From assembly GCA_015064425.1 (NCBI GenBank), contig SVSF01000035.1, positions 1 to 16,039 of the forward strand: 16,039 nt of DNA. Direction: 5' to 3'. The notes under the pieces are model-generated. The model was given only the letters and a program-made list of their open reading frames with translations. It was not told the DNA's origin and ran no database searches. The stretch comes from Oscillospiraceae bacterium. Its GTDB lineage: Bacteria > Bacillota_A > Clostridia > Oscillospirales > CAG-272. This document shows positions 1-5,651 of this stretch, in pieces; position 1 is the stretch's first letter; each line of letters opens with the position of its first letter. The position numbers were made by a program, and so were the translations under genes.

Positions 1-108
1 ATCGTTGAGAACTTCTTGAATTTGAAAAATGGTGGAACGGTAGACTTCAATTTGATGTCCGAAGCATTATTTGCTTGGTCAAAGAAATGGATTAACGAAA
101 CGAATTAA
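1..108 (+). CDS. 3' end of an unrecognised gene (partial)
   Basis: An open frame runs in from the left edge for 35 codons and ends at TAA (106-108). The visible tail is hydrophilic with aromatic residues, ending WSKKWINETN. I do not recognise a family. The codons used (TTG for Leu, AAT, GAA, ACG) and the AT-richness differ from the CTT/CTC- and TCC-rich genes further right, so this gene may have another origin, but 108 bases are too few to be sure. A perfect terminator hairpin 34 bases downstream supports a real gene end here. Confidence 0.6.
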   Translation: MVENFLNLKNGGTVDFNLMSEALFAWSKKWINETN

Positions 109-142
109 ACAAATTCCAATTTGTCGAACGGAACAAGAAGAA

Positions 143-184
143 CCCCGACAGACCTTGAAATCTGTCGGGGCTATCTATTTGTTT
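143..184 (+). terminator. Intrinsic terminator of the left-edge gene
   Basis: A perfect 10-bp stem, CCCCGACAGA (143-152) with TCTGTCGGGG (161-170), has an 8-nt loop and is followed by a moderately T-rich tail (CTATCTATTTGTTT). It lies just after the stop at 108. Confidence 0.75.
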
Positions 185-220
185 ACTGCGTATTAACTAA
201 AGTAAATTGATTCGTTATTT

Positions 221-258
221 CTCCGATAAGAACATCACGCTTTACTGTCGGAGTTTTT
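221..258 (+). terminator. Second hairpin with T-tract (possible backup terminator)
   Basis: CTCCGA (221-226) pairs with TCGGAG (248-253) around a 21-nt loop, followed directly by six T. The loop is long and the stem only 6 bp, so this is weaker than the hairpin at 143. It may be a backup terminator insulating the promoter that follows. Confidence 0.4.
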
Positions 259-280
259 TCTTATTTTTTTTGAAAAACGG

Positions 281-305
281 GGAACTTTTTTCGCAACACG
301 GCGTC
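281..305 (+). promoter_or_regulatory. Candidate ECF-sigma promoter
   Basis: GGAAC (281-285) and CGTC (302-305) are separated by 16 nt, with an AT-rich stretch before the first element. GGAAC plus CGTC at about 16 nt is the classic layout of extracytoplasmic-function sigma promoters. No convincing TTGACA/TATAAT pair lies in this gap. Transcription would start near 312 and read the lipoprotein gene. No sigma-factor gene is present in the window. Confidence 0.5.
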
Positions 306-473
306 TTAAGTATAAAGAGGTTAAAGCTTCGCCGGCAAGCCGCTGTAAACCAATGAACGATTGATTATTTTTAAGAAAAGCAGTCAAAGCTCTGTAACAG
401 AATGGGACTCTTTTGTTTCTCTTTGAACGCAGAGGTCTGATCTAACGAAAAATTATGAAAGGTGTGTAAACTT
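306..473 (+). other. Long structured leader of the lipoprotein gene; no gene seen
   Basis: The gene-free stretch 109-473 holds the two terminators, the ECF-type promoter and this leader. Short hairpins can be drawn: GCTT/AAGC (326-329 with 337-340), CAAT/ATTG (351-354 with 360-363), and a nested AGTC/GACT (382-385 with 406-409) around TCTG/CAGA (391-394 with 398-401). I recognise no riboswitch class. Confidence 0.3.
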
Positions 474-1103
474 ATGAAAAAAATTATTATTGCTCTTATT
501 TGCTTAACCATAGTGCTCCTCTCGTTCAATGCTTGTCACGTAAGCGTAGACGAAAAGGATCCCTATCTGTCCTTAGATAACGAAAAAGAAGAGATTATCT
601 CGGATCTTAGCGAAAAATTTTCCGAAAAAGAGAGCGAAAAAGAAACTCTCGAAGAAGAAGAAAAACCGTTTGAGAAAGAAAAAGAAAGCGAGACCGTTCC
701 CGAACCCATAAGCGAAGCGCCTGTGTACTCGTCCGCAAGCGGAAGTATAAAGAGTAATAGCGGTACCTATCTTAATCTCAGGTCCGATTGGACAGCCGAA
801 AGTGAAAACGGAAAGGATTATACCGTTAAGATTGAGATATATCTCGAACATATGTCACTCTTCGTTTCCGAAAGATACACTTCCCTTGAGCTGGGCGGAA
901 GTGTTCACGAATATAAGATAAATGCCGTACACGAGGAAATCGACGGAAAGCTTTTCTCCGATCTCGTTCTCTCCTACGAAATAAAGACAAATTCCGATGC
1001 ACTTGAAAAAGGCATAAACTTAAAAACTTCGTATCCCTTCAGAGGAATATACGGCGGGCAGCAGATAGATACCATATTCCTTGAGGGAACCATAAAAATA
1101 TAA
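474..1103 (+). CDS. Putative lipoprotein with charged Glu/Lys tether
   Basis: The product is 209 aa from ATG at 474, which has AAAGGTG at 458-464; a GTG at 462 overlaps that ribosome site and is less likely. Residues 1-20 form a lysine-started hydrophobic signal ending FNA-C21, a loose lipobox, so lipidation at Cys21 is probable. Residues about 30-75 are a low-complexity tether dominated by Glu, Lys and Ser. The C-terminal 120 residues alternate polar and hydrophobic positions (YTVKIEIYLEH, LVLSYEIKT) and look like a beta-rich extracytoplasmic domain. I do not recognise the family or function. It appears monocistronic, between an ECF-type promoter and a strong terminator, which suggests envelope-stress control. 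A minus-strand open frame inside the repeats is a shadow of the GAA/AAA codons. Confidence 0.8.
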   Translation: MKKIIIALICLTIVLLSFNACHVSVDEKDPYLSLDNEKEEIISDLSEKFSEKESEKETLEEEEKPFEKEKESETVPEPISEAPVYSSASGSIKSNSGTYLNLRSDWTAESENGKDYTVKIEIYLEHMSLFVSERYTSLELGGSVHEYKINAVHEEIDGKLFSDLVLSYEIKTNSDALEKGINLKTSYPFRGIYGGQQIDTIFLEGTIKI

Positions 1104-1174
1104 AATAACTTTCCGGGTGTTTTAGGCTCAGCAGATAAGTTTCTATTGTTTTCTCCTTTGAATCACAAGACCTA

Positions 1175-1216
1175 TTACGGCTACGTATGAAAACGACGTA
1201 GCCGTAACACTTTTTT
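1175..1216 (+). terminator. Strong terminator after the lipoprotein gene
   Basis: A perfect 12-bp stem, TTACGGCTACGT (1175-1186) with ACGTAGCCGTAA (1196-1207), has a 9-nt loop and is followed by CAC and six T. It separates the lipoprotein gene from the araC-type promoter. Confidence 0.9.
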
Positions 1217-1227
1217 GGATATTTTTA

Positions 1228-1256
1228 TTGACAATCTTGCTCCAAAGTTGTATAAT
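1228..1256 (+). promoter_or_regulatory. Consensus sigma-A promoter of the AraC-family gene
   Basis: A perfect TTGACA (1228-1233), 17-nt spacer and perfect TATAAT (1251-1256). Transcription should begin near 1263, which rules out any start codon upstream of that and supports ATG 1311. Confidence 0.9.
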
Positions 1257-1310
1257 ATTGTCGAAGTTTTAAGAATTCCTATACTATATCGTACTTTTGG
1301 AGGAGACCCA

Positions 1311-2294
1311 ATGGCAATGGATTCCGAATTTAAAAAATACTGTTATGACGACAACCCACATTACCGTATCCATCATACCGTTGAATATAATACCCCTCAC
1401 ACGAATCCCGCCCATTTGCACTATGACCTTTCCCTTGTATTAACATACTTCAAAAAAGGCAGAGGAGATATCACCATCGACGGCGTTCATTATGAGATCG
1501 AAGCGGGAGACATTATACTTTTAAATCCTTACGAACTTCATTGCTGCACTGTTGATAACGACGTGTATCACGAGCGTATAGCGCTCTATATATATGAAAC
1601 CATTCTATCTCCATTCCAATGTGAAAACGTAGGCTTTTTCAAGGCATTTTATGAAAGAGAAAACGGATACGGAAACAGAATACCTGCCGAAGCGGTAATA
1701 TCATCCGGCTCCGCGGAAAAACTCGAGCACGTTCTTGAGCTAACAAAGAAAGGCGATGAGGAAAGCATTGTACTTGCAAAATGCGCAATAATAGAGCTGC
1801 TTTCTCTCATAAATCATTCCCTTGTACCCTATATGCAAACAGACCTGCCTCCAAACGCGAAAAATTCCACGGTCGAATCTATCCTGAAATATCTGAATCA
1901 AAACTTCACAGAGGACATAAAGCTTGAGGACATAGCTTCAAAATTCTATATAAGCAAATATCATCTTTGCCGTATTTTCAGAGAGCACGTAGGTGCTACC
2001 CTCTGGGAATATGTTACGTTCCGCAGACTTATGGCATTTAACGATCTAGTAAGGAAGAAATGTTCCCTTGAAGATGCCGCCTACAAGGTGGGATTCCGCA
2101 ACTATTCCAACTTTTACAGGCTTTACAAAAAATATATGAAGTTTACTCCTTCTCAGTTCAAGCAACAGCTTAAGGCCTCGGGAGGAAAGTCAGATTCCCT
2201 TTCCTTCCGCAACGAATCAAAAGATGCGGCAACAGACCGAGAGAGCGATGGGGTAGACTTCCTCATAAACGACTATTTTTCAAATAAGAACTAA
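1311..2294 (+). CDS. AraC-family transcriptional regulator
   Basis: The product is 327 aa. ATG 1311 is chosen because GGAGGAG lies at 1299-1305 and the promoter fires downstream of the longer open-frame start at 1215. Residues about 28-85 form a cupin-type sensor (HLHYDLSLVLTYFKKG, then IEAGDIILLNPYELHCC). Residues about 188-288 are the double helix-turn-helix of the family (KLEDIASKFYISKYHLCRIFREHVG, DAAYKVGFRNYSNFYRLYKKYMKFTPSQF). A polar tail of about 40 residues follows. Cupin AraC proteins usually sense a small metabolite and activate adjacent catabolic or transport genes. The natural target here is the convergent phosphoesterase/SHMT-like pair, but that link is inference from position. 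The ligand is unknown. Confidence 0.93.
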   Translation: MAMDSEFKKYCYDDNPHYRIHHTVEYNTPHTNPAHLHYDLSLVLTYFKKGRGDITIDGVHYEIEAGDIILLNPYELHCCTVDNDVYHERIALYIYETILSPFQCENVGFFKAFYERENGYGNRIPAEAVISSGSAEKLEHVLELTKKGDEESIVLAKCAIIELLSLINHSLVPYMQTDLPPNAKNSTVESILKYLNQNFTEDIKLEDIASKFYISKYHLCRIFREHVGATLWEYVTFRRLMAFNDLVRKKCSLEDAAYKVGFRNYSNFYRLYKKYMKFTPSQFKQQLKASGGKSDSLSFRNESKDAATDRESDGVDFLINDYFSNKN

Positions 2295-2300
2295 AGTCAA

Positions 2301-2336
2301 AAAAAGAGAGAACGGCTTATATCGTTCTCTCTTTTT
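2301..2336. terminator. Bidirectional terminator between convergent genes
   Basis: AAAAAGAGAGAACG (2301-2314) pairs perfectly with CGTTCTCTCTTTTT (2323-2336) around an 8-nt loop. The A-tract and T-tract make it work on both strands, ending the araC-type gene and the SHMT-like gene. Confidence 0.88.
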
Positions 2337-2349
2337 ATATGTTTTTTAC

Positions 2350-3585
2350 TCATTCGGGAAGCGGGAACCGTTTTGCAAGCTCTGCAACACGCTTTCTTGC
2401 AAAAGATAGAACCGCTGGGTCAGCAGGCGCCTTAGCGATATCCAGCCAAATGTCTGCCAGTTCTTCCAACTGAGCCTCCCCGAAACCGCGCTGCGTAAGC
2501 ACCGTGGTCCCTGCTCTGAGTCCTCTTGGTTTTTCCGAAAGATCAAATGGTATCGCCTTGGTGTTGACCGTAACACCCACACTTTCAAGGGCATCCGCCA
2601 CCTGCTCACAGTCTGCGCAGAAGGGACGCAGGTCTGCTAAGAACATATGGCAATCCGTGCCGCCGGTAATAATGCCAAAGCCCCTCTTCTTGAGAGCTTC
2701 ACAGAAATACTGCGCATTTGTCACCACTCGACACATGAGTTTGCGAAACTCCTCTGTCTGAGAATTCTTAAGAGCATATGCCATAGCCGCAATAGTCTGG
2801 AGATGAAGAGACGCCACCATACCGGGGTAGATCGCCTTATCCACAGCATCTTTATATTCCTTTTTGCACATAACAAAACCGCTGTGAGGTCCGCACATGG
2901 TCTTTGTGGTAGATGCCGTAACAACATCAGCATAGGGTACGGGATTGGGGGAGACCCCTGCCGCAACAAGACCGGTAAAATGCGCAATATCCGTCATAAG
3001 CACCGCGCCGTTACGGTGAGCGATACCCGCAAGTCTCTCGTAGTCAATATTCCGTGAATAGGAAGCCGATCCCACCACCATCAGCTTTGGATGAAATTCT
3101 TTTGTCAGTCTCTCCGCTTCGTTATAGTCAATAAGATAGCTATCCTTGTCCAGACCGAAATATTCAAAATTATATATACGGGACGAAACGTTCTTTCTTC
3201 CTCCATGAGACTGATGAGCACCCGCAGAAGGATCGAGAGTTACAACTCGGTCCCCGGGCGAAAGAAATGCACCATATGCCGAAAAGTTTGCCATCGTTCC
3301 GGAATAAGGCGTCAGGTTTGCATGATCCGCACCAAACACCTCGCAAGCACGTTCCGCAGCAAGCCTTTCAAGAAGCTCTGCATATCCCGAGCCCTTGAGT
3401 CTCTGCATTCCGGGATTGCCCACAGCAGTTTTGTTGTTAAAGATACTGCCGGCCAGTTCTCTCGCAAGAGACGGTTGGATACTCTCGGAGGCTATCATCT
3501 CCAAATTATCCTCCTGCCTCTTTGCCTCAAGCTGAAGACATTCTGCAAGAACAGGGTCTGCTTTTATGAGATCCGTTTCAATCAT
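2350..3585 (-). CDS. Divergent serine hydroxymethyltransferase (GlyA)-family PLP enzyme
   Basis: The 411-aa length fits SHMT, and the fold-type-I landmarks are present: IASES (31-35), FGADHANLTPYSG, GAHQSHGG with His124 over the cofactor, D199-x-x-H202 (TDIAHFTGLVAAG), Schiff-base Lys228 (STTKT) and carboxylate-binding Arg357 (GLRAGT). Residues tied to folate-dependent chemistry are changed. The NKYAEGYPGKRYYGG segment reads NKTAVGNPGMQRLKG, so the catalytic Glu (E. coli Glu57) is Val55, Tyr55 is Thr53 and Tyr64/Tyr65 are Arg62/Leu63. The His before the PLP lysine is Thr227, and GGPLMH is replaced by ASLHL. It is probably not the housekeeping GlyA; a folate-independent retro-aldol or related reaction on a beta-hydroxy amino acid is more likely. 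The start codon overlaps the upstream stop by one base, so the two genes are coupled. Simple annotation would call it glyA. Confidence 0.88.
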   Translation of the reverse strand: MIETDLIKADPVLAECLQLEAKRQEDNLEMIASESIQPSLARELAGSIFNNKTAVGNPGMQRLKGSGYAELLERLAAERACEVFGADHANLTPYSGTMANFSAYGAFLSPGDRVVTLDPSAGAHQSHGGRKNVSSRIYNFEYFGLDKDSYLIDYNEAERLTKEFHPKLMVVGSASYSRNIDYERLAGIAHRNGAVLMTDIAHFTGLVAAGVSPNPVPYADVVTASTTKTMCGPHSGFVMCKKEYKDAVDKAIYPGMVASLHLQTIAAMAYALKNSQTEEFRKLMCRVVTNAQYFCEALKKRGFGIITGGTDCHMFLADLRPFCADCEQVADALESVGVTVNTKAIPFDLSEKPRGLRAGTTVLTQRGFGEAQLEELADIWLDIAKAPADPAVLSFARKRVAELAKRFPLPE

Positions 3586-4460
3586 TATTCGGCACTCCCC
3601 TGTTTAGGATATGCTCCGAAGAACCACACCATATCCATATCCTCGGGGATGTCCTCTCCGTGATATCCTCCGTTCGCTATGGTATGTGCTCCGTGGTCGT
3701 TGTTAAACACGGCAAGCATACGTTTGTTCTTCCATACTTCTCTCGCATGGGATGCAAGAATATTATAGCGATCTATATTTTCTTTAAGTACCTGAAGAGC
3801 CTCTTTGCTCTCGGGACCGTAACGATGCATGGTCGCATCATAAGAGAGATTGTACAGAATGATAACATCATAGTCCGCTGTTCTTACAAGCTCATCGGCC
3901 TTTCTGAACATTGCAACGTCATCGTCTCCGGGAATAATATACATATCTGCACCTCTGCCGTAAAGCATAGAAGCGATACATCCGTCTGCACAAGTAACTA
4001 CCGCAACTTTTTTTCCTGCCTTGACAAAAATGTCAACGTGCGTAGTAACACATATGGAGGGCTGTATAACCGTATCCGTTATCATAGGCTGAACTCCCTT
4101 GGGCACACCGTTCTTGTCCGGATAGGTGCCGGAGAACATTGCCGCAAAGCAAACAGGTGTAATAGAGGGCATTACCGCATGGAAAGGCACTGCCACAGGA
4201 GAATGCTTGCGCACGGTCTCAAACATTTCAGGATATTTTTCAACAACATATGATGGTATTGCATCTGCATGGAAAAACACCGCCTTCTCTATATGTCCCC
4301 CTGCATCTTCAATCAGCTTGTCCCTAAGTTCTGCAACTGACTCGGACATATGAGCTTCCTTTTCAAGACCCATAGCTTCTGCAATAGTTGCTGCAAAATT
4401 TGTAGCATCAGGCTCTCCAACATCAAATTCGGTACGCCAAACTAAATCTTTATTATACAT
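3585..4460 (-). CDS. Alkaline phosphatase superfamily hydrolase (phosphodiesterase/NPP-like)
   Basis: The product is 291 aa from ATG 4460, preceded by GGAAAGGAG (4468-4476) 7 nt away; a TTG at 4478 overlaps that ribosome site. All expected metal and catalytic positions of the superfamily can be seen: Asp66 (HADAIPS), nucleophile Thr101 (MPSITPVCFAAMFSG), Asp208 and His212 (SYDATMHRYG), Asp255-His256 (NNDHGAH) and His267 (GYHGED). The PSITP...GTYPDKNGV block resembles nucleotide pyrophosphatase/phosphonoacetate-hydrolase-type members. There is no signal peptide or membrane helix, so it should act in the cytoplasm on a phosphorus- or sulfur-containing ester. TAATG joins its stop to the SHMT-like start, which suggests the two enzymes act in one pathway. 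The substrate is unknown. Confidence 0.85.
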   Translation of the reverse strand: MYNKDLVWRTEFDVGEPDATNFAATIAEAMGLEKEAHMSESVAELRDKLIEDAGGHIEKAVFFHADAIPSYVVEKYPEMFETVRKHSPVAVPFHAVMPSITPVCFAAMFSGTYPDKNGVPKGVQPMITDTVIQPSICVTTHVDIFVKAGKKVAVVTCADGCIASMLYGRGADMYIIPGDDDVAMFRKADELVRTADYDVIILYNLSYDATMHRYGPESKEALQVLKENIDRYNILASHAREVWKNKRMLAVFNNDHGAHTIANGGYHGEDIPEDMDMVWFFGAYPKQGSAE

Positions 4461-4501
4461 GAAAATACTCCTTTCCAAAGTATGCTATATTTTCTTTTTT
4501 A

Positions 4502-4507
4502 ATTATA
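4502..4507 (-). promoter_or_regulatory. Candidate -10 element for the phosphoesterase/SHMT-like operon
   Basis: On the minus strand TATAAT (4507 to 4502) lies about 40 nt before ATG 4460. The -35 position reads AAGTAA and is poor, as expected of a promoter that needs an activator such as the nearby AraC-type protein. Confidence 0.35.
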
Positions 4508-4535
4508 CATCAAAACATAAGTCATTACTTTGATG
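4508..4535. repeat. Inverted repeat (candidate operator)
   Basis: CATCAAA (4508-4514) and TTTGATG (4529-4535) form a perfect 7-bp dyad with a 14-nt spacer. It sits directly upstream of the minus-strand TATAAT and overlaps the -35 of a plus-strand promoter-like sequence. Binding by the AraC-type regulator is inference. Confidence 0.4.
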
Positions 4536-4628
4536 ATATTGCAAAAAATATGTATAATATTGCTACAAGGCGAAAGGCATTTAAAATATACAGTTTCCCC
4601 CAAGCAGCAGGAACGCTGTTACACTGGC

Positions 4629-4662
4629 AAAAAATATCCGCAGGGAGGATATCCCCCTGCGG
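4629..4662 (-). terminator. Terminator of the 36-aa microprotein gene
   Basis: On the minus strand CCGCAGGG (4662-4655) pairs with CCCTGCGG (4645-4638). The 9-nt loop contains the palindrome GGATATCC, and the stem is followed by ATATTTTTT (to 4629). It lies 9 bases past the microprotein stop codon. Confidence 0.85.
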
Positions 4663-4671
4663 AAGTTTAGT

Positions 4672-4782
4672 TTAGCAGCAACCGGAAGAGCATCCGTTGT
4701 TGCAGCTGCAATAAATAAGGATAAATGCGATTATAATTATCCAGATAATGCCGTCATCAAAAAGATCGCAAAGACAATTCAT
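4672..4782 (-). CDS. 36-aa cysteine-rich membrane microprotein
   Basis: A 37-codon frame runs from ATG 4782 to TAA (4674-4672), with AAGGAGGAT 5-6 nt before the ATG. The start MNCLCDLFDDG is followed by a hydrophobic stretch of about 13 residues (IIWIIIIAFILIY, 12-24) and then a cysteine-rich tail (25-36) ending SSGCC. There are seven cysteines in 36 residues. It should be a single-pass membrane peptide with a thiol-rich, possibly metal-binding or lipid-modified end. It has its own Shine-Dalgarno site, promoter candidate and terminator, and is shorter than common gene-calling cut-offs. I do not know its function. Confidence 0.72.
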   Translation of the reverse strand: MNCLCDLFDDGIIWIIIIAFILIYCSCNNGCSSGCC

Positions 4783-4842
4783 ATTAGATCCTCCTTGTAT
4801 TTTGGAAGGGCGTCTCGGTCATACCGCCGCCTCTGTTATCAT

Positions 4843-4871
4843 ATTATGACGCCGCCTCCGTTTTGGTACAA
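4843..4871 (-). promoter_or_regulatory. Candidate sigma-A promoter of the microprotein gene
   Basis: On the minus strand TTGTAC (4871-4866), a 17-nt spacer and CATAAT (4848-4843). It would give a leader of about 50 nt before ATG 4782. It lies just after the stop of the 231-aa gene. Confidence 0.4.
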
Positions 4872-4884
4872 GGAAGAATATTTT

Positions 4885-5580
4885 TTATTTGAGCTCAAGC
4901 TTATCGCAATTCATCGCCTGCTCCGCGGTGCTGGCATTTACTATGGGAAGGAGGCATTCCCCTCCGCAGGTCTCGCAATATACCCTTACGCCCTTTTCTC
5001 TGAATTCATAACCGTAAACAGCATCGGATGCTTCCTCGCATTTACAGCTTATATCGCCCGCTTCCTTCAGATCCTCAAGAAGGAAACGCATAACGTCATC
5101 GACGTAAGGATCAATATAATTTATTTCGTCATCATCGCAGTCACAGTCATCGTGATCGTGACAGCAGCAATTTTCTTTGTCGTGCTCTCTTAATGCATCA
5201 AAATTTTCTATTCCCGCCTCCGCCATAAGCCGGCTGAGTTCTCTATCCGATTCTTCAACCGCTTCAAGCACCTCTTCTTTGCTTCCTATAAAGCAGATAT
5301 TCAGGTCGCTCAAAGGGCAAGGAAGGGCAAATATCCCTTCTCCGAAGAAAGTATCTCCGTTTATAAGAAAATTGTGAGGTTTTGGACATATAACGCAAGG
5401 AACGGATATACGTATTTTTCTGTCCTTTGTATAAACTATGGTAAGCTCACTTTCTCCGCAGTCGCACTTAAGCTTTATCATATCTCCGCTCAGCGAAAAT
5501 ATGCCTACAATGCTGAGAATATTTTTTCCGCATACGGGACACCTATAAGAAATAGTAGTGTCTTTCGAATTAAGAATCAT
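4885..5580 (-). CDS. Cysteine/histidine-rich hypothetical protein, probably zinc-binding
   Basis: The product is 231 aa from ATG 5580, with AAAGGTGAT upstream. It has 19 cysteines (8%) in pairs typical of zinc ribbons: C14PVC17, C39DC41, C62VIC65, C179KC181 and C202ETC205GGEC209. The N-terminal segment (SYRCPVCGKNI...IKLKCDCGESELTIVYTKDRKIRISVPCVIC) reads like one or two compact zinc-finger beta domains. Residues 105-135 are charged and helical. Residues 138-152 (CCCHDHDDCDCDDDE) form a striking Cys/His/Asp cluster suited to metal binding. There is no signal peptide or membrane helix, so it is probably cytoplasmic. It follows the anchored protein by 71 nt and is probably co-transcribed. I recognise no named family; metal sensing or storage is possible but unproven. 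Confidence 0.78.
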   Translation of the reverse strand: MILNSKDTTISYRCPVCGKNILSIVGIFSLSGDMIKLKCDCGESELTIVYTKDRKIRISVPCVICPKPHNFLINGDTFFGEGIFALPCPLSDLNICFIGSKEEVLEAVEESDRELSRLMAEAGIENFDALREHDKENCCCHDHDDCDCDDDEINYIDPYVDDVMRFLLEDLKEAGDISCKCEEASDAVYGYEFREKGVRVYCETCGGECLLPIVNASTAEQAMNCDKLELK

Positions 5581-5651
5581 GCTTTATCACCTTTACTTGA
5601 CTTTTATTTACAATAAGGATATAATATTTTTGCGCGGTATACCCATTTTAT

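Noticed and set aside
573..851. Minus-strand open frame of 92 codons rich in Phe
   Set aside because: It is the complement of the GAA/AAA repeat in the lipoprotein gene; it has no ribosome site and a compositional sequence only.
1215..1310. Longer N-terminus for the AraC-family protein
   Set aside because: It would start upstream of the perfect TTGACA/TATAAT promoter; GGAGGAG before ATG 1311 marks the real start.
3091..3663. Plus-strand 190-codon open frame opposite the SHMT-like and phosphoesterase genes
   Set aside because: It is an antisense shadow: no ribosome site, no family motif, and both genes beneath carry clear conserved residues.
3660..4253. Plus-strand 197-codon open frame opposite the phosphoesterase gene
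   Set aside because: It is antisense to a gene with a complete metal-binding site and lacks a ribosome site or any recognisable domain.
4783..4840. Tiny minus-strand frames in the microprotein leader (a 12-codon frame starting MTETPF)
   Set aside because: They overlap the microprotein ribosome site and are too short to support as coding without conservation.
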